From Bacteroidales bacterium (GTDB taxonomy: Bacteria; Bacteroidota; Bacteroidia; Bacteroidales; UBA10428), in assembly GCA_016929525.1 (NCBI GenBank), contig JAFGIP010000106.1, forward strand, positions 1 through 34,201: a DNA stretch of 34,201 nucleotides, written 5' to 3'. Both the position numbers and the translations under genes were made by a program. The notes beneath the pieces were generated by a model, which saw nothing but the letters and a program-made list of their open reading frames with translations, did no database searches and was not told where the DNA came from. Below, piece by piece: positions 17,212 through 26,900 of the stretch (within the stretch, counting starts at the first letter, position 1; each line of letters opens with the position of its first letter).

Positions 17212-19377
17212 ATGAAATCTGTTTTTATTACTTTCCTGGTAATATTCCAGATAAGTACCTGTACCTTTGAACTAAATGCCCAATATGAATATCCTTTTCA
17301 GGATCCGAATCTTGATGCAGAGTCACGTATCGACAACATCATTGAGTTGATGACGCTCGATGAAAAAATAAATTGTCTCAGTACCAATCCATCCGTAACA
17401 AGAATTAAAATTGAAGGAACCGGACATGTTGAGGGTCTTCACGGACTCGCAAAAGGAGGACCGAGTAACTGGGGCCAGATTAATCCTGCTCCTGCAACAA
17501 TATTTCCGCAGGCAATAGGTTTGGCAGAGACCTGGGATATAGATGCAATGAAAAGAGTTGCCGAAATTGAAGCTTATGAGGTTCGATATATGTACCAAAA
17601 TGAAAACTATACCCGAGGGGGATTGGTGGTAAGAGCTCCGAATGCTGATATTGGCCGTGATCCCCGCTGGGGAAGAACCGAAGAATGTTTTGGTGAAGAT
17701 GCCTGGTTCAATGCACAGATGGTTGTTGCCTTTATTAAAGGACTTCAGGGTGATCACCCAAAGTACTGGAAAACTGCCTCACTAATGAAACATTTTCTGG
17801 CAAACAGTAATGAAAATGATCGGGTCAACTCATCATCCGATTTTAATGAACGGTTATTTCACGAATACTATTCCTATCCGTTTTATAAGGGAATTACAGA
17901 AGGTGGTTCAAGGGCTTTTATGGCTGCTTATAATGCATACAATGGTATCCCGATGACAGTGCATCCGGTACTTAAAGATGTAACTGTTGATGAGTGGGGC
18001 AACAATGGAATAATTTGTACCGACGGAGGCGCTTTTAAATTATTGGTAAGTGCTCACAGGTATTATCCCGATCTCTACATAGCTGCTGAAGGATGCATTA
18101 AATCCGGTATCAACCAGTTCCTCGATGATTATCGTCTTGGAGTTTACGGAGCCCTGGCGTTTGGGTATATTACCGAACAGGATATCGATTCAGTGATCCG
18201 AGGAAATTTCAGGGTGATGATTAATCTGGGACAACTCGACCCTCCTGAAATGGTCCCGTATAAAACCATCGGTCAGCCGGGAGAAATTGAGCCGTGGCTT
18301 ACGGAAAAACATAAGCAGGCAGCATTGGATATAACACGTAAATCAGTCGTATTATTAAAAAACGAAGACAGCACACTTCCTCTGAAAAAGGAGAACCTGA
18401 AAACAGTAGCAGTAATAGGACCCTGGGCTGATACAGTGCTTCTAGATTGGTATAGTGGTACACCTCCATATTATGTATCACTTCTTGAAGGAATTAAAAA
18501 TAAATTAAATGGGTATGGAGAAGTATTATTTGTGCAAAATAATGATGACAACCGTGCTGTTGAAGCCGCACAGCAAGCAGATTTAGCAGTAGTTGTAGTC
18601 GGCAACCATACTACCTGCAATGCAGGCTGGGCACAATGCCCCACACCAAGCGATGGCAAAGAGGCTGTAGACAGGCAGGCTATCAATCTTGAACAGGAAG
18701 AACTTATAAAAGTCGTTAATGAGGCCAATCGAAATACTGTTGTAGTATTAATAAGTAATTTTCCTTACACCATTAACTGGACTAATGAAAATATCCCGGC
18801 AATTGTACATATTACCCATGCCAGCCAGGAACAGGGGAATGCTTTGGCAGATGTACTTTTTGGCGACTACAATCCGGCAGGCCGACTGGTACAAACCTGG
18901 CCAAAATCCATTGATCAGCTTCCGGAAATGATGGATTACGACATTACCAAAGGACGTACCTATATGTATTTTGATGGTGAAACATTATATGAATTCGGAT
19001 ATGGTCTGAGCTATACAACTTTTAGATACTCTAATCTCAAATTAAATAAGAAGAGCATTTCAGCAGACGGAGAAATTGAGGTTAGTGTTGATGTTGTAAA
19101 TACAGGTAAAATGGCGGGGGATGAAGTTGTACAATTATATATTCAGCATTTGAATTCAGCAGTAGATCGACCAAACATTGAGCTTAAAGGATTCAAAAGG
19201 ATAACCATTAATCCCGGAGAAACTGAAAATGTAAACATTACTTTAAAAGCTTCCGATCTGGCATACTGGAATGTTGATATGCATGATTATGTTGTGGAAC
19301 AGGATCAGATTAAAATAATGGTTGGAAGCTCATCAAAAAAAATTAAGCTTACAGAAAAAATAAATGTAGTACAATAA
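17212..19377 (+). CDS. GH3 beta-glucosidase/beta-xylosidase
   Basis: This GH3 enzyme has 721 residues. A signal peptide ends near FELNAQ. The order is the usual one: TIM barrel domain with APNADIGRDPRWGRTEECFGED, SLMKHFLANSNEN and GIICTDGG (Asp271 is the expected nucleophile); an alpha/beta sandwich with LPLKKENLKTVAVIGPWAD and VVVVGNH; and a C-terminal fibronectin III-like domain (from about residue 610, GEIEVSVDVVNTGKMAGDEVVQLYI). GH3 enzymes of this layout cleave beta-glucosides or beta-xylosides. After alpha-xylosidase and beta-galactosidase action, a beta-glucosidase that trims the xyloglucan backbone would fit. The gene begins 2 bp after the GH31 stop, so the pair is translationally close. 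Confidence 0.85.
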   Translation: MKSVFITFLVIFQISTCTFELNAQYEYPFQDPNLDAESRIDNIIELMTLDEKINCLSTNPSVTRIKIEGTGHVEGLHGLAKGGPSNWGQINPAPATIFPQAIGLAETWDIDAMKRVAEIEAYEVRYMYQNENYTRGGLVVRAPNADIGRDPRWGRTEECFGEDAWFNAQMVVAFIKGLQGDHPKYWKTASLMKHFLANSNENDRVNSSSDFNERLFHEYYSYPFYKGITEGGSRAFMAAYNAYNGIPMTVHPVLKDVTVDEWGNNGIICTDGGAFKLLVSAHRYYPDLYIAAEGCIKSGINQFLDDYRLGVYGALAFGYITEQDIDSVIRGNFRVMINLGQLDPPEMVPYKTIGQPGEIEPWLTEKHKQAALDITRKSVVLLKNEDSTLPLKKENLKTVAVIGPWADTVLLDWYSGTPPYYVSLLEGIKNKLNGYGEVLFVQNNDDNRAVEAAQQADLAVVVVGNHTTCNAGWAQCPTPSDGKEAVDRQAINLEQEELIKVVNEANRNTVVVLISNFPYTINWTNENIPAIVHITHASQEQGNALADVLFGDYNPAGRLVQTWPKSIDQLPEMMDYDITKGRTYMYFDGETLYEFGYGLSYTTFRYSNLKLNKKSISADGEIEVSVDVVNTGKMAGDEVVQLYIQHLNSAVDRPNIELKGFKRITINPGETENVNITLKASDLAYWNVDMHDYVVEQDQIKIMVGSSSKKIKLTEKINVVQ

Positions 19378-19382
19378 AAGAT

Positions 19383-19395
19383 ACCCTGACAGGGT
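19383..19395. other. Short inverted repeat between GH3 and GH27 genes
   Basis: ACCCT, GAC, AGGGT form a 5-bp perfect stem with a 3-nt loop in the 35-bp gap between the GH3 stop and the GH27 start. There is no U tract, so it is not a normal terminator. It could slightly stabilise or process the mRNA, or be chance. Confidence 0.3.
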
Positions 19396-19412
19396 GTGCT
19401 ATTTTAAAATAC

Positions 19413-20618
19413 ATGAAAACACCTTTCTTCCTGATTTTAATTTTTTTAAATGCTGAATTTACATCAGCACAAAAATTCGATAGCCTTGCTCTTACTCCGC
19501 CTATGGGATGGAACAGCTGGAACCACTTCGGCTGTAATGTGAACGAACAACTAATCCGTGAAACAGCAGAAGCCATGGTAAGCAGCGGAATGAAAGATGC
19601 CGGTTATGTTTATGTTAATATTGATGATTGCTGGCATGGTGATCGTGACAGCCTTGGCTTTATACATCCAAATTCTGAACGATTCCCTTCCGGAATGAAA
19701 GCCCTTGCAGATTATATCCATTCTCTTGGACTTAAGATCGGGATATATTCTGATGCCGGATGGAAAACCTGTGCAGGTTACCCTGGAAGCAGAGGGCATG
19801 AATACCAGGATGCATTGCAATATGCTGCATGGGGTATAGATTATCTTAAATACGACTGGTGTAATACCGATGGACTTGAAGCTGTCGGAGCATACCTTAC
19901 CATGCGAAATGCATTATATGAAGCAGGTCGCCCCATTGTATTCAGTCTATGCGAATGGGGTAATGACCAGCCCTGGGAATGGGGAGATACCATTGGGCAT
20001 TTATGGAGAATCAGCGGGGATATAGACGTATGCTTTGATTGCAAAGTAGATCACGGAACCTGGTCCTCCTGGGGAGTTCTGCAAATTATCGATATGCATG
20101 ACGGAATCAGACAGTATGTAGGCCCTGATCACTGGAACGATTATGATATGATGGAAGTTGGAAACGGCATGAGTACAAATGAAGACCGGGCACACTTTTC
20201 AATGTGGTGCATGCTTGCCTCACCTCTAATAGCCGGAAATGATCTGAGAAAAATGACCCCTGAAACACTTGAAATTCTTACTAAAAAAGAAGTTATTGCT
20301 GTCAATCAGGATCCTCTTGGGATATCAACCTTTAAGTATGATGCTATTGGAAAAACAGATGTCTGGATCAAACCTATGAGCAATAATGAATGGGCAGTTT
20401 GTTTTTTAAACAGAAGTACAGAACCTGTAGAATTTATTTTTCCCTGGAAAGAAAACCCGTTTAATGATAAATTATCGAATCGCTCGGCAGATTTTATAAC
20501 AGAAGAATTTTCAATAAAAAACCTTTGGACAAACAAAACTGAAGGAACAACCAAAGAGCCAATGGAAATAAAAATACCCGGGCATGATGTGCTTTTATTA
20601 GAATTATCACGGAAATAG
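19413..20618 (+). CDS. GH27 alpha-galactosidase
   Basis: This is a 401-residue GH27 enzyme, a retaining alpha-galactosidase. The signal peptide ends at TSAQ. The family motifs are clear: LTPPMGWNSWNHF at the start of the barrel, YVNIDDCW, LKIGIYSDAGWKTC, and DYLKYDWCN with the nucleophile Asp148. The acid/base Asp203 lies in RISGDID, spaced after the Arg as in the human enzyme. CMLASPLIAGNDL and AVNQDPLG close the barrel, and a short beta-sandwich follows. Family GH27 also holds some beta-L-arabinopyranosidases, which remain possible. Alpha-galactosidase is the activity expected for galactomannan side chains, so together with the beta-mannosidase at 3035-5638 it extends the likely substrate range beyond xyloglucan. 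It ends in TAG. Confidence 0.88.
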   Translation: MKTPFFLILIFLNAEFTSAQKFDSLALTPPMGWNSWNHFGCNVNEQLIRETAEAMVSSGMKDAGYVYVNIDDCWHGDRDSLGFIHPNSERFPSGMKALADYIHSLGLKIGIYSDAGWKTCAGYPGSRGHEYQDALQYAAWGIDYLKYDWCNTDGLEAVGAYLTMRNALYEAGRPIVFSLCEWGNDQPWEWGDTIGHLWRISGDIDVCFDCKVDHGTWSSWGVLQIIDMHDGIRQYVGPDHWNDYDMMEVGNGMSTNEDRAHFSMWCMLASPLIAGNDLRKMTPETLEILTKKEVIAVNQDPLGISTFKYDAIGKTDVWIKPMSNNEWAVCFLNRSTEPVEFIFPWKENPFNDKLSNRSADFITEEFSIKNLWTNKTEGTTKEPMEIKIPGHDVLLLELSRK

Positions 20619-20652
20619 ATAATTTTAAACTTACAATCAAAATACTAAAGAC

Positions 20653-22632
20653 TTGAAAACTTATATTCTCTTATTTGCAGTTGTAATTAATCTGTACTCC
20701 TGCACCAGGAACAAAGACATCTTTTTAGAAACATCCCCTATGTTTGGGAATAATATGGTATTACAAGCCAATAAACAAATTCCTGTCTGGGGTAAAGCAA
20801 CACCTGATGAAAGAATAAAAGTTAAATTTCACAATCAAAGAGTAAAAGCAAAATCTGATGAACATGGTAACTGGAAACTATTACTGAATCCGGAGAATTA
20901 CGGTGGCCCCTATCATCTGACTATTACATGTAAAGACACGAGAATTGAATTTAATAATGTACTGATTGGTGAAGTATGGCTATGCTCCGGACAATCAAAC
21001 ATGGAAATGCCCTTACTGAGTAATTGGGCTAAACTTAATAATGCCGAAAAGGAAGTTCGTGATGCTGATTATCCGAATATCAGACTTTACACTATTGAAA
21101 AAAATACCTCATTCTTTCCCATTGATTCGATAAATACACAAGGATGGAAAGAATGCATTCCTGAAACAGTAAAAGATTTTTCAGCAACAGCATATTTTTT
21201 TGGAAGAAAAATTCATGAAGAATTAAATGTACCTGTCGGATTGATACATTCCTCCTGGGGAGGAACTGTTGCAGAAGCCTGGACCAGTAATGAATCACTT
21301 GAGAAACTTGATGATTTCAAAGACCAGGTTCAAAAAATCAAAAGTCTTTCAATATCAATAGACAGTATTTACATAAAATATCAAAAAGACCTTGAGCAAA
21401 GAAATCGTGAAATAATTGAAGCAGATATAGGATTTGAGGACGGAGAAGCAATATTCGCAAAGGATAATATTGATACCCAAGGCTGGATGAAAACCGACCT
21501 TCCAATGATGTGGGAAAAAACTGAAATGGGAAATTTCGACGGATCAGCGTGGTTCCGGAAAGAAATTAATCTTTCTTCAAATATGGCTTCCGGTAAATTA
21601 ACTCTTTGTTATGGTGCCCCTGACGATCATGATGAAGCTTGGTTTAATGGAGTTAAAATCGGTCAAAACACCGAATGGGATGTACAACGTAAATATGCAA
21701 TACCTGATGGCCTGGCAAAATCAGGAAAGAATGTTATTCTTATCCGGATTTTAGATTACCAGGGAGATGGTGGATTTATGGGAGAAGAAAACGATTATGT
21801 CTTAAAATCGAACAGAGGTGATTCAATGAATCTTCATGCCGGATGGATGGCTATTAAAGGATTTGATCTTTCAGATATCAAAACAAAACCTTTTTCTCCT
21901 TTTGATCCTAATCAACCTGCTGTTCTGTTCAATGCTATGATTAACCCGGTAATCCCATATACAATTCAGGGAGTTATCTGGTACCAGGGCGAAAGCAATG
22001 CAAACAGGGCATATCAGTATCGTGAATTATTTAAAACTTTAATCACCGACTGGAGAAACCTATGGGGTGAAGAATTGCATTTCATGTTTGTGCAGCTTGC
22101 CAATTACATGCAGCAAAATTCGATTCCTGTTGAGGATTCATGGGCCGAACTCAGAGAAGCACAAACTATGGCACTTGAACTTCCAAACACCGGTATGGCA
22201 GTTACCATAGATATTGGCGATGCAAATGACATACATCCCGGTAACAAACAAGATGTTGGAAAACGACTTGCTTTAAATGCCCTGGCAAAGGTTTATAATA
22301 AAGATATTGCATATTCCGGGCCTGTGTTCAACAGCATGGAAATCATTGGTGATACTATAAAAATTAGTTTTGATCATGTTTATGAAGGTCTTCATACCAG
22401 CGATGAAAAACCTGTAACCGGTTTTTCCATTGCCGGGGATGACAGAATATTTTATTGGGCAATCGCTGAAATTAATGGCAATTCAGTATATGTAAGCTCG
22501 CCGGGAGTACGAGACCCGGTTACCATTCGTTATGCGTGGAGTGCAAATCCCGCATGCAATCTGGTTAATTCTGCTGATTTACCGGCATCACCCTTCAGAA
22601 CTGATGAATGGCCCGGCATAACAAAAAAATAG
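20653..22632 (+). CDS. Sialate O-acetylesterase / CE20-like carbohydrate acetylesterase
   Basis: This SGNH-type esterase has 659 residues. The start is TTG at 20653; no nearby ATG would keep the lipoprotein signal (MKTYILLF to lipobox LYSC), so the TTG is well supported. Catalytic parts: CSGQSNMEMPL with Ser115, IWYQGESNAN, and DANDIHPGN with Asp526 and His528. Between the Ser and the His blocks lies an inserted jelly-roll domain at about residues 265-385 (GNFDGSAWFRKEINL, DDHDEAWFNGVKIG, NVILIRILDYQGDGG). This architecture is the one I recall for the xyloglucan acetylesterase family CE20 described in Xanthomonas. It would remove acetyl groups from side-chain galactose before the exo-glycosidases act. 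Sialic acid deacetylation is unlikely, as no sialidase or sialate gene is nearby. It is the last enzyme of the operon and ends in TAG. Confidence 0.8.
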   Translation: MKTYILLFAVVINLYSCTRNKDIFLETSPMFGNNMVLQANKQIPVWGKATPDERIKVKFHNQRVKAKSDEHGNWKLLLNPENYGGPYHLTITCKDTRIEFNNVLIGEVWLCSGQSNMEMPLLSNWAKLNNAEKEVRDADYPNIRLYTIEKNTSFFPIDSINTQGWKECIPETVKDFSATAYFFGRKIHEELNVPVGLIHSSWGGTVAEAWTSNESLEKLDDFKDQVQKIKSLSISIDSIYIKYQKDLEQRNREIIEADIGFEDGEAIFAKDNIDTQGWMKTDLPMMWEKTEMGNFDGSAWFRKEINLSSNMASGKLTLCYGAPDDHDEAWFNGVKIGQNTEWDVQRKYAIPDGLAKSGKNVILIRILDYQGDGGFMGEENDYVLKSNRGDSMNLHAGWMAIKGFDLSDIKTKPFSPFDPNQPAVLFNAMINPVIPYTIQGVIWYQGESNANRAYQYRELFKTLITDWRNLWGEELHFMFVQLANYMQQNSIPVEDSWAELREAQTMALELPNTGMAVTIDIGDANDIHPGNKQDVGKRLALNALAKVYNKDIAYSGPVFNSMEIIGDTIKISFDHVYEGLHTSDEKPVTGFSIAGDDRIFYWAIAEINGNSVYVSSPGVRDPVTIRYAWSANPACNLVNSADLPASPFRTDEWPGITKK

Positions 22633-22633
22633 G

Positions 22634-22668
22634 GTTTTCTTAAAAAGTCTAAAAAAATATAAGAAAAC
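22634..22668. other. Hairpin after the GH operon, possible weak terminator
   Basis: GTTTTCTTA (22634-22642) pairs with TAAGAAAAC (22660-22668), a 9-bp AT-rich stem with a 17-nt loop. It sits 1 bp after the esterase stop. There is no T tract after it on the + strand, so any termination would be weak, and read-through into the membrane protein gene 50 bp downstream is possible. Confidence 0.35.
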
Positions 22669-22718
22669 TTCTGATCAACCCGTTATTATATATTAATTAA
22701 CCTTCCTAAATAATAATT

Positions 22719-23978
22719 ATGTTAAACAAATTAAGAGTAAACATCGAACACCCCGAAGTTCTCGAAGGTCTGTATAACTCTGATAAAAAAGCATTTGAAA
22801 AAGCATTCCGGTCAGTCTATAGTGAAATTGAAAATACTCCTTTTGCCAAATTCTGGAAAGCGAGAATTGATTTTAATAATGTAGAAAACAAGTCATTATT
22901 TTCTGCTCATAAAGATTTGTTTGTATTAGTGATATCCTGTATTGTTGCTGGAATATTAATTAAGATCCCCGCAATATTCAGCCTTGACATTGAAGATTAT
23001 TTCTATTACCAGAAAAACGGAGGAATAATATTATTTTTTGGTCTCTCCCTTTATACCATCTGGACAAATAAAAAGTTAAGGCCAATTGAATTAATTCTAA
23101 CATTTTCAATATTTATATTATCGGCACTGTATATAAACTACTTACCTTTTAAACCGGACAGCCAGTCCATTAACATAACATATATTCACGTTCCGCTATT
23201 TATTTGGTGTGTATATGGTCTGGTATATATTGAATTCGATATTTATGACTTATCCAAACGAATCAACTTTATCAAGCATAACGGTGATCTTGCTGTACTG
23301 GGATCCATTTTGCTTTTAGCAGGTATGATACTTACCGGAATTACCATTGGCTTGTTTTCAGCAATAGATATCAGAATTGAAGATTTCTATATAGAATACA
23401 TCGGTATTTGGGGCTTGGTCTCTGCACCGATTGTTGCATCTTTTATCATTAAGATATATCCTGTTTTAACAAATAAAGTTGCACCTGTAATCGCAAACAT
23501 TTTCAATCCTTTGGTGCTTATTACGCTTATAATCTACCTTATAACAATACCTTTTTCAGGAAGGGACCTGTACAATGATCGTGAATTTCTTCTGATATTT
23601 AATATAATGCTTCTGAGTGTTATGGGAATTATAGTATTTTCAATATCAGAGACATCAGTAAATAAAAAGCGAAAATACACTGAATTGATGCTTCTTGCAT
23701 TAACTGCCGTAACACTAATAATTGATTTTATTGCTTTGACAGCTATTTTTTATCGTCTGGGTGAATTTGGAATTTCACCAAACCGAATAGCAGTACTAGG
23801 TTCAAATTTGTTGATTTTTGGAAATCTGATCTGGATATTGACAGATCTGATAAAAATAAACTTTAAAAATTCTGATGAGACAATTGTTGAACAAACTGTA
23901 GCAATATATCTTCCTGTCTATGCAGCCTGGACGTTAGTTGTAACTTTTGGATTTCCTTTGTTGTTTAAAATGAATTAG
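22719..23978 (+). CDS. Polytopic inner-membrane protein, possibly DUF4153-like
   Basis: The protein has 419 residues, with a soluble N-terminal part (about 1-65) rich in Lys and Glu and then roughly ten predicted membrane spans, such as LFVLVISCIVAGILI, GSILLLAGMILTGITIGLF and PLVLITLIIYLITI. The segment LGEFGISPNRIAVLGSNLLIFGNL and the general layout resemble Bacteroidota DUF4153 membrane proteins; I hold this only loosely. No transporter or enzyme motif is visible. It starts 86 bp after the esterase gene and may be transcribed by read-through. Its stop codon directly abuts the stop codon of the convergent HTCS gene with no base between them. It may not belong to the sugar pathway. Confidence 0.7.
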   Translation: MLNKLRVNIEHPEVLEGLYNSDKKAFEKAFRSVYSEIENTPFAKFWKARIDFNNVENKSLFSAHKDLFVLVISCIVAGILIKIPAIFSLDIEDYFYYQKNGGIILFFGLSLYTIWTNKKLRPIELILTFSIFILSALYINYLPFKPDSQSINITYIHVPLFIWCVYGLVYIEFDIYDLSKRINFIKHNGDLAVLGSILLLAGMILTGITIGLFSAIDIRIEDFYIEYIGIWGLVSAPIVASFIIKIYPVLTNKVAPVIANIFNPLVLITLIIYLITIPFSGRDLYNDREFLLIFNIMLLSVMGIIVFSISETSVNKKRKYTELMLLALTAVTLIIDFIALTAIFYRLGEFGISPNRIAVLGSNLLIFGNLIWILTDLIKINFKNSDETIVEQTVAIYLPVYAAWTLVVTFGFPLLFKMN

Positions 23979-26900
23979 CTATGCCCCAGCCTTGTATTTT
24001 GAGGGCAACGTTTTAAATTCGGCTTTGAAATGTTTTGAAAAGTAACGCGGATCACTAAATCCAACCTGGTAAGCAATTTCGCTAACCGATAGCTGGCTCC
24101 TCTTTAAAAGCTGTGCTGCACGTTTTAGTCGGACCAGCCGGATAAATTCTACAGGACTTTTCCCTGTAAGTGATATCATTTTTTTATACAGATTTACTCT
24201 GCTCATTGCCAGATGCGAACTTAACCTTTCAACCGATAGTTCTGACTCTGCTATATTATCTTCAACATACTTAAGTGCTTTATTCATTAGTTTTTCATCC
24301 AGAGAGGTAATCCCTACCGCATTGGGTTCAATCTTAAAAGTTTTCTGATATGTCTGAATAAATTTCTGCCGTTGTTCAATCAGATAATTAATTCTCGATT
24401 CAAGAATTTCGAAATTGAAAGGTTTTACCAGGTATTCATCAGCACCAAGGTTGTACCCTTCAATTTTATCATTTACCTCAGTTCGGGCAGTAAGCAGAAT
24501 AACAGGTATATGAGATGTATTAGTGTTTGTTTTTATTTTCTTACAAAATTCATAACCATCAACCTCAGGCATCATAATATCGCTTACAATCAGATCCGGA
24601 TGTATTTGTTCAATATTATCAAGAGCTATTTTACCGTTTGGGGCTTCAGCAATATTAAATTTCGATGACAAATTATCCCGGAGATATGTCCTGAATTCAT
24701 CATTGTCTTCAACAAGCAGGATTGTTTTTTTATTAACAACCTGATCTTTGTTAAACGAAACTGACCTGTACCTGCCAAACTGAAAAATTGTTTTTACATC
24801 GTCGTCTTCCTGCAGTTGGACTATGTCACGATTTACCGGCAAGACGATTGTAAACCTGCTTCCCTCACCCTCTTTACTGGTTAATGTAATTTCTCCTCCA
24901 AGTAATCGCACAAAATCCCTTGTAAGTGATAAACCTATTCCACTCCCTTTGCTGATCATTGCTGAAGGAAGATTGCTCTGGTAAAATCTTTCAAATACTT
25001 TTTCCTGCCTGTCTTCCGGAATTCCAATCCCACTATCGATAACTTCTATATAAAGGTTTTCCTTCTTATCCGGTTTCTTCTCAATATGGGTTTTTACTTC
25101 TACATTTCCATTTTCAGGTGTAAACTTGAAAGCATTTGACAATAAATTGAAAATTATTTTTTCCAGTTTATCACGATCAAACTGCATAAATACTTCAGAA
25201 ATCTCATGCTGCTGATAAAGACTAACATTCTTGGATTCAGCCAGTTCAGTAAAAGAGCTTATCGTTCGTTCAATAAAACCAATTACATTGCCATAGCTAT
25301 AATTTACTGTCAGACGATTCTCTTCCAACTTCCTAAAATCCAGCAGCTGATTTACCAGATTTAACAGTCTTTTTGCATTTTGATAAATTATACCCAGCTG
25401 TCCCCCTGTAACAGGATCGCGGTTCGATTTAATCAGCTTTTCCAGGGGAGTAAGAACCAAAGTCAACGGAGTACGAAATTCATGGCTTACATTTGTAAAG
25501 AACCTGGTCTTTAAAATATTCAGTTCATGCTGCCTGTTCGATTCAAGAACTGCCTGCTCCTTTTGAAATCTCATTCTTTCCCGATAAAGTAAAGAACTTC
25601 TGAATAAAAGAAGTAACCCGGTCACGATCAATGCATAAATCATATAGGCAACTATCGATCTGTAATATGGTGGTTTAATAATAATCTGAATTCCGGCTTC
25701 TGCCAATTGCCAATTATCGCCGGACTCTGAAGCCTGAACTATAAACTGGTATTTACCCGGATTTAAGTTAGTGTATGTTGCCAGCCTGTTATTCCAATCG
25801 GTATATAGCCACTGATCATTAAATCCTTCCAGTTTGTAACGATATTTTATTTTCCTTGGATTCAGATAATCCAATGCTGCAAATTCAAATGAAAAGATGT
25901 TCTCTTTGAATTTAAGTCTCAGTTTTTTATTATTCAATAAATTCTGATCCAGGATTTTCCTGCCGTGTATTTCTTTTCCAACATCAACCTGCTCTCCAAA
26001 AATGTGAAGTCCTAAAATATATATATCCAAAGTCTTTGTAAATGCGTCAATATCTTCCGGATTAAAAATATTAAACCCGTTAGGACCGCCAAAAATCAAT
26101 TCTCCCTTTCTTGTTTTATAAGCTGCTCCTTCATTAAATTCCCTGCTTTGTAATCCGTCAGATTCATTAAAATTTGTTATGAAATGATTTTCATATTCTT
26201 CATCATCATTGAAAATCACTGTCATCTTTGATAATCCGTTTGAAGTACTTATCCACAGATCCCCCATATCCGATTCAATAATTGAGAGTATCGAGTTTTC
26301 TGCCAATCCGTTTTCTACTCCAAACTTCACAAATGCATTTGTGTTCTCATCATATAAATTCAACCCGTCACGTGTGCCTGCCCACATATTACCCCTATTG
26401 TCCTTTTTTAAAGCAAATACAACATTATGACTAAGCGACTGAGGATTATTTACTGACTGGCTTAAATGACTAATTCTCCCGGTTTGCCAGTCAATGATAA
26501 AGATCCCATTGTCAGTTCCTACCCATAAATTCCCTTCGCGATCTTCCTCCATATCTATCACAAAGTTGGATCTAATGGATGAAATATCATTGCCACTGTA
26601 GTGGTAAAAAACTTCACTTGATCTGTCAAACCTGTCAAGGCCCCCGCCAAGGGTTCCAATCCATAAATTATGTTCTGAGTCTTCATATATTTCCCAAACC
26701 CTGTTATCGGAAATACTTTTATTATTTTCCGGATCATGAAGAAATGTTTTAAAATACTTACCGTTATAAAGGTTCAAACCTCCATGATAAGTACCTATCC
26801 AAAGATTCCCATCGTTATCGATATATAAACTGACTATAACATCGTTGCTTAGACTATTCAGGTCGTTGTTGTGATGCCTGTAATTAATGAATTCTTCTTT

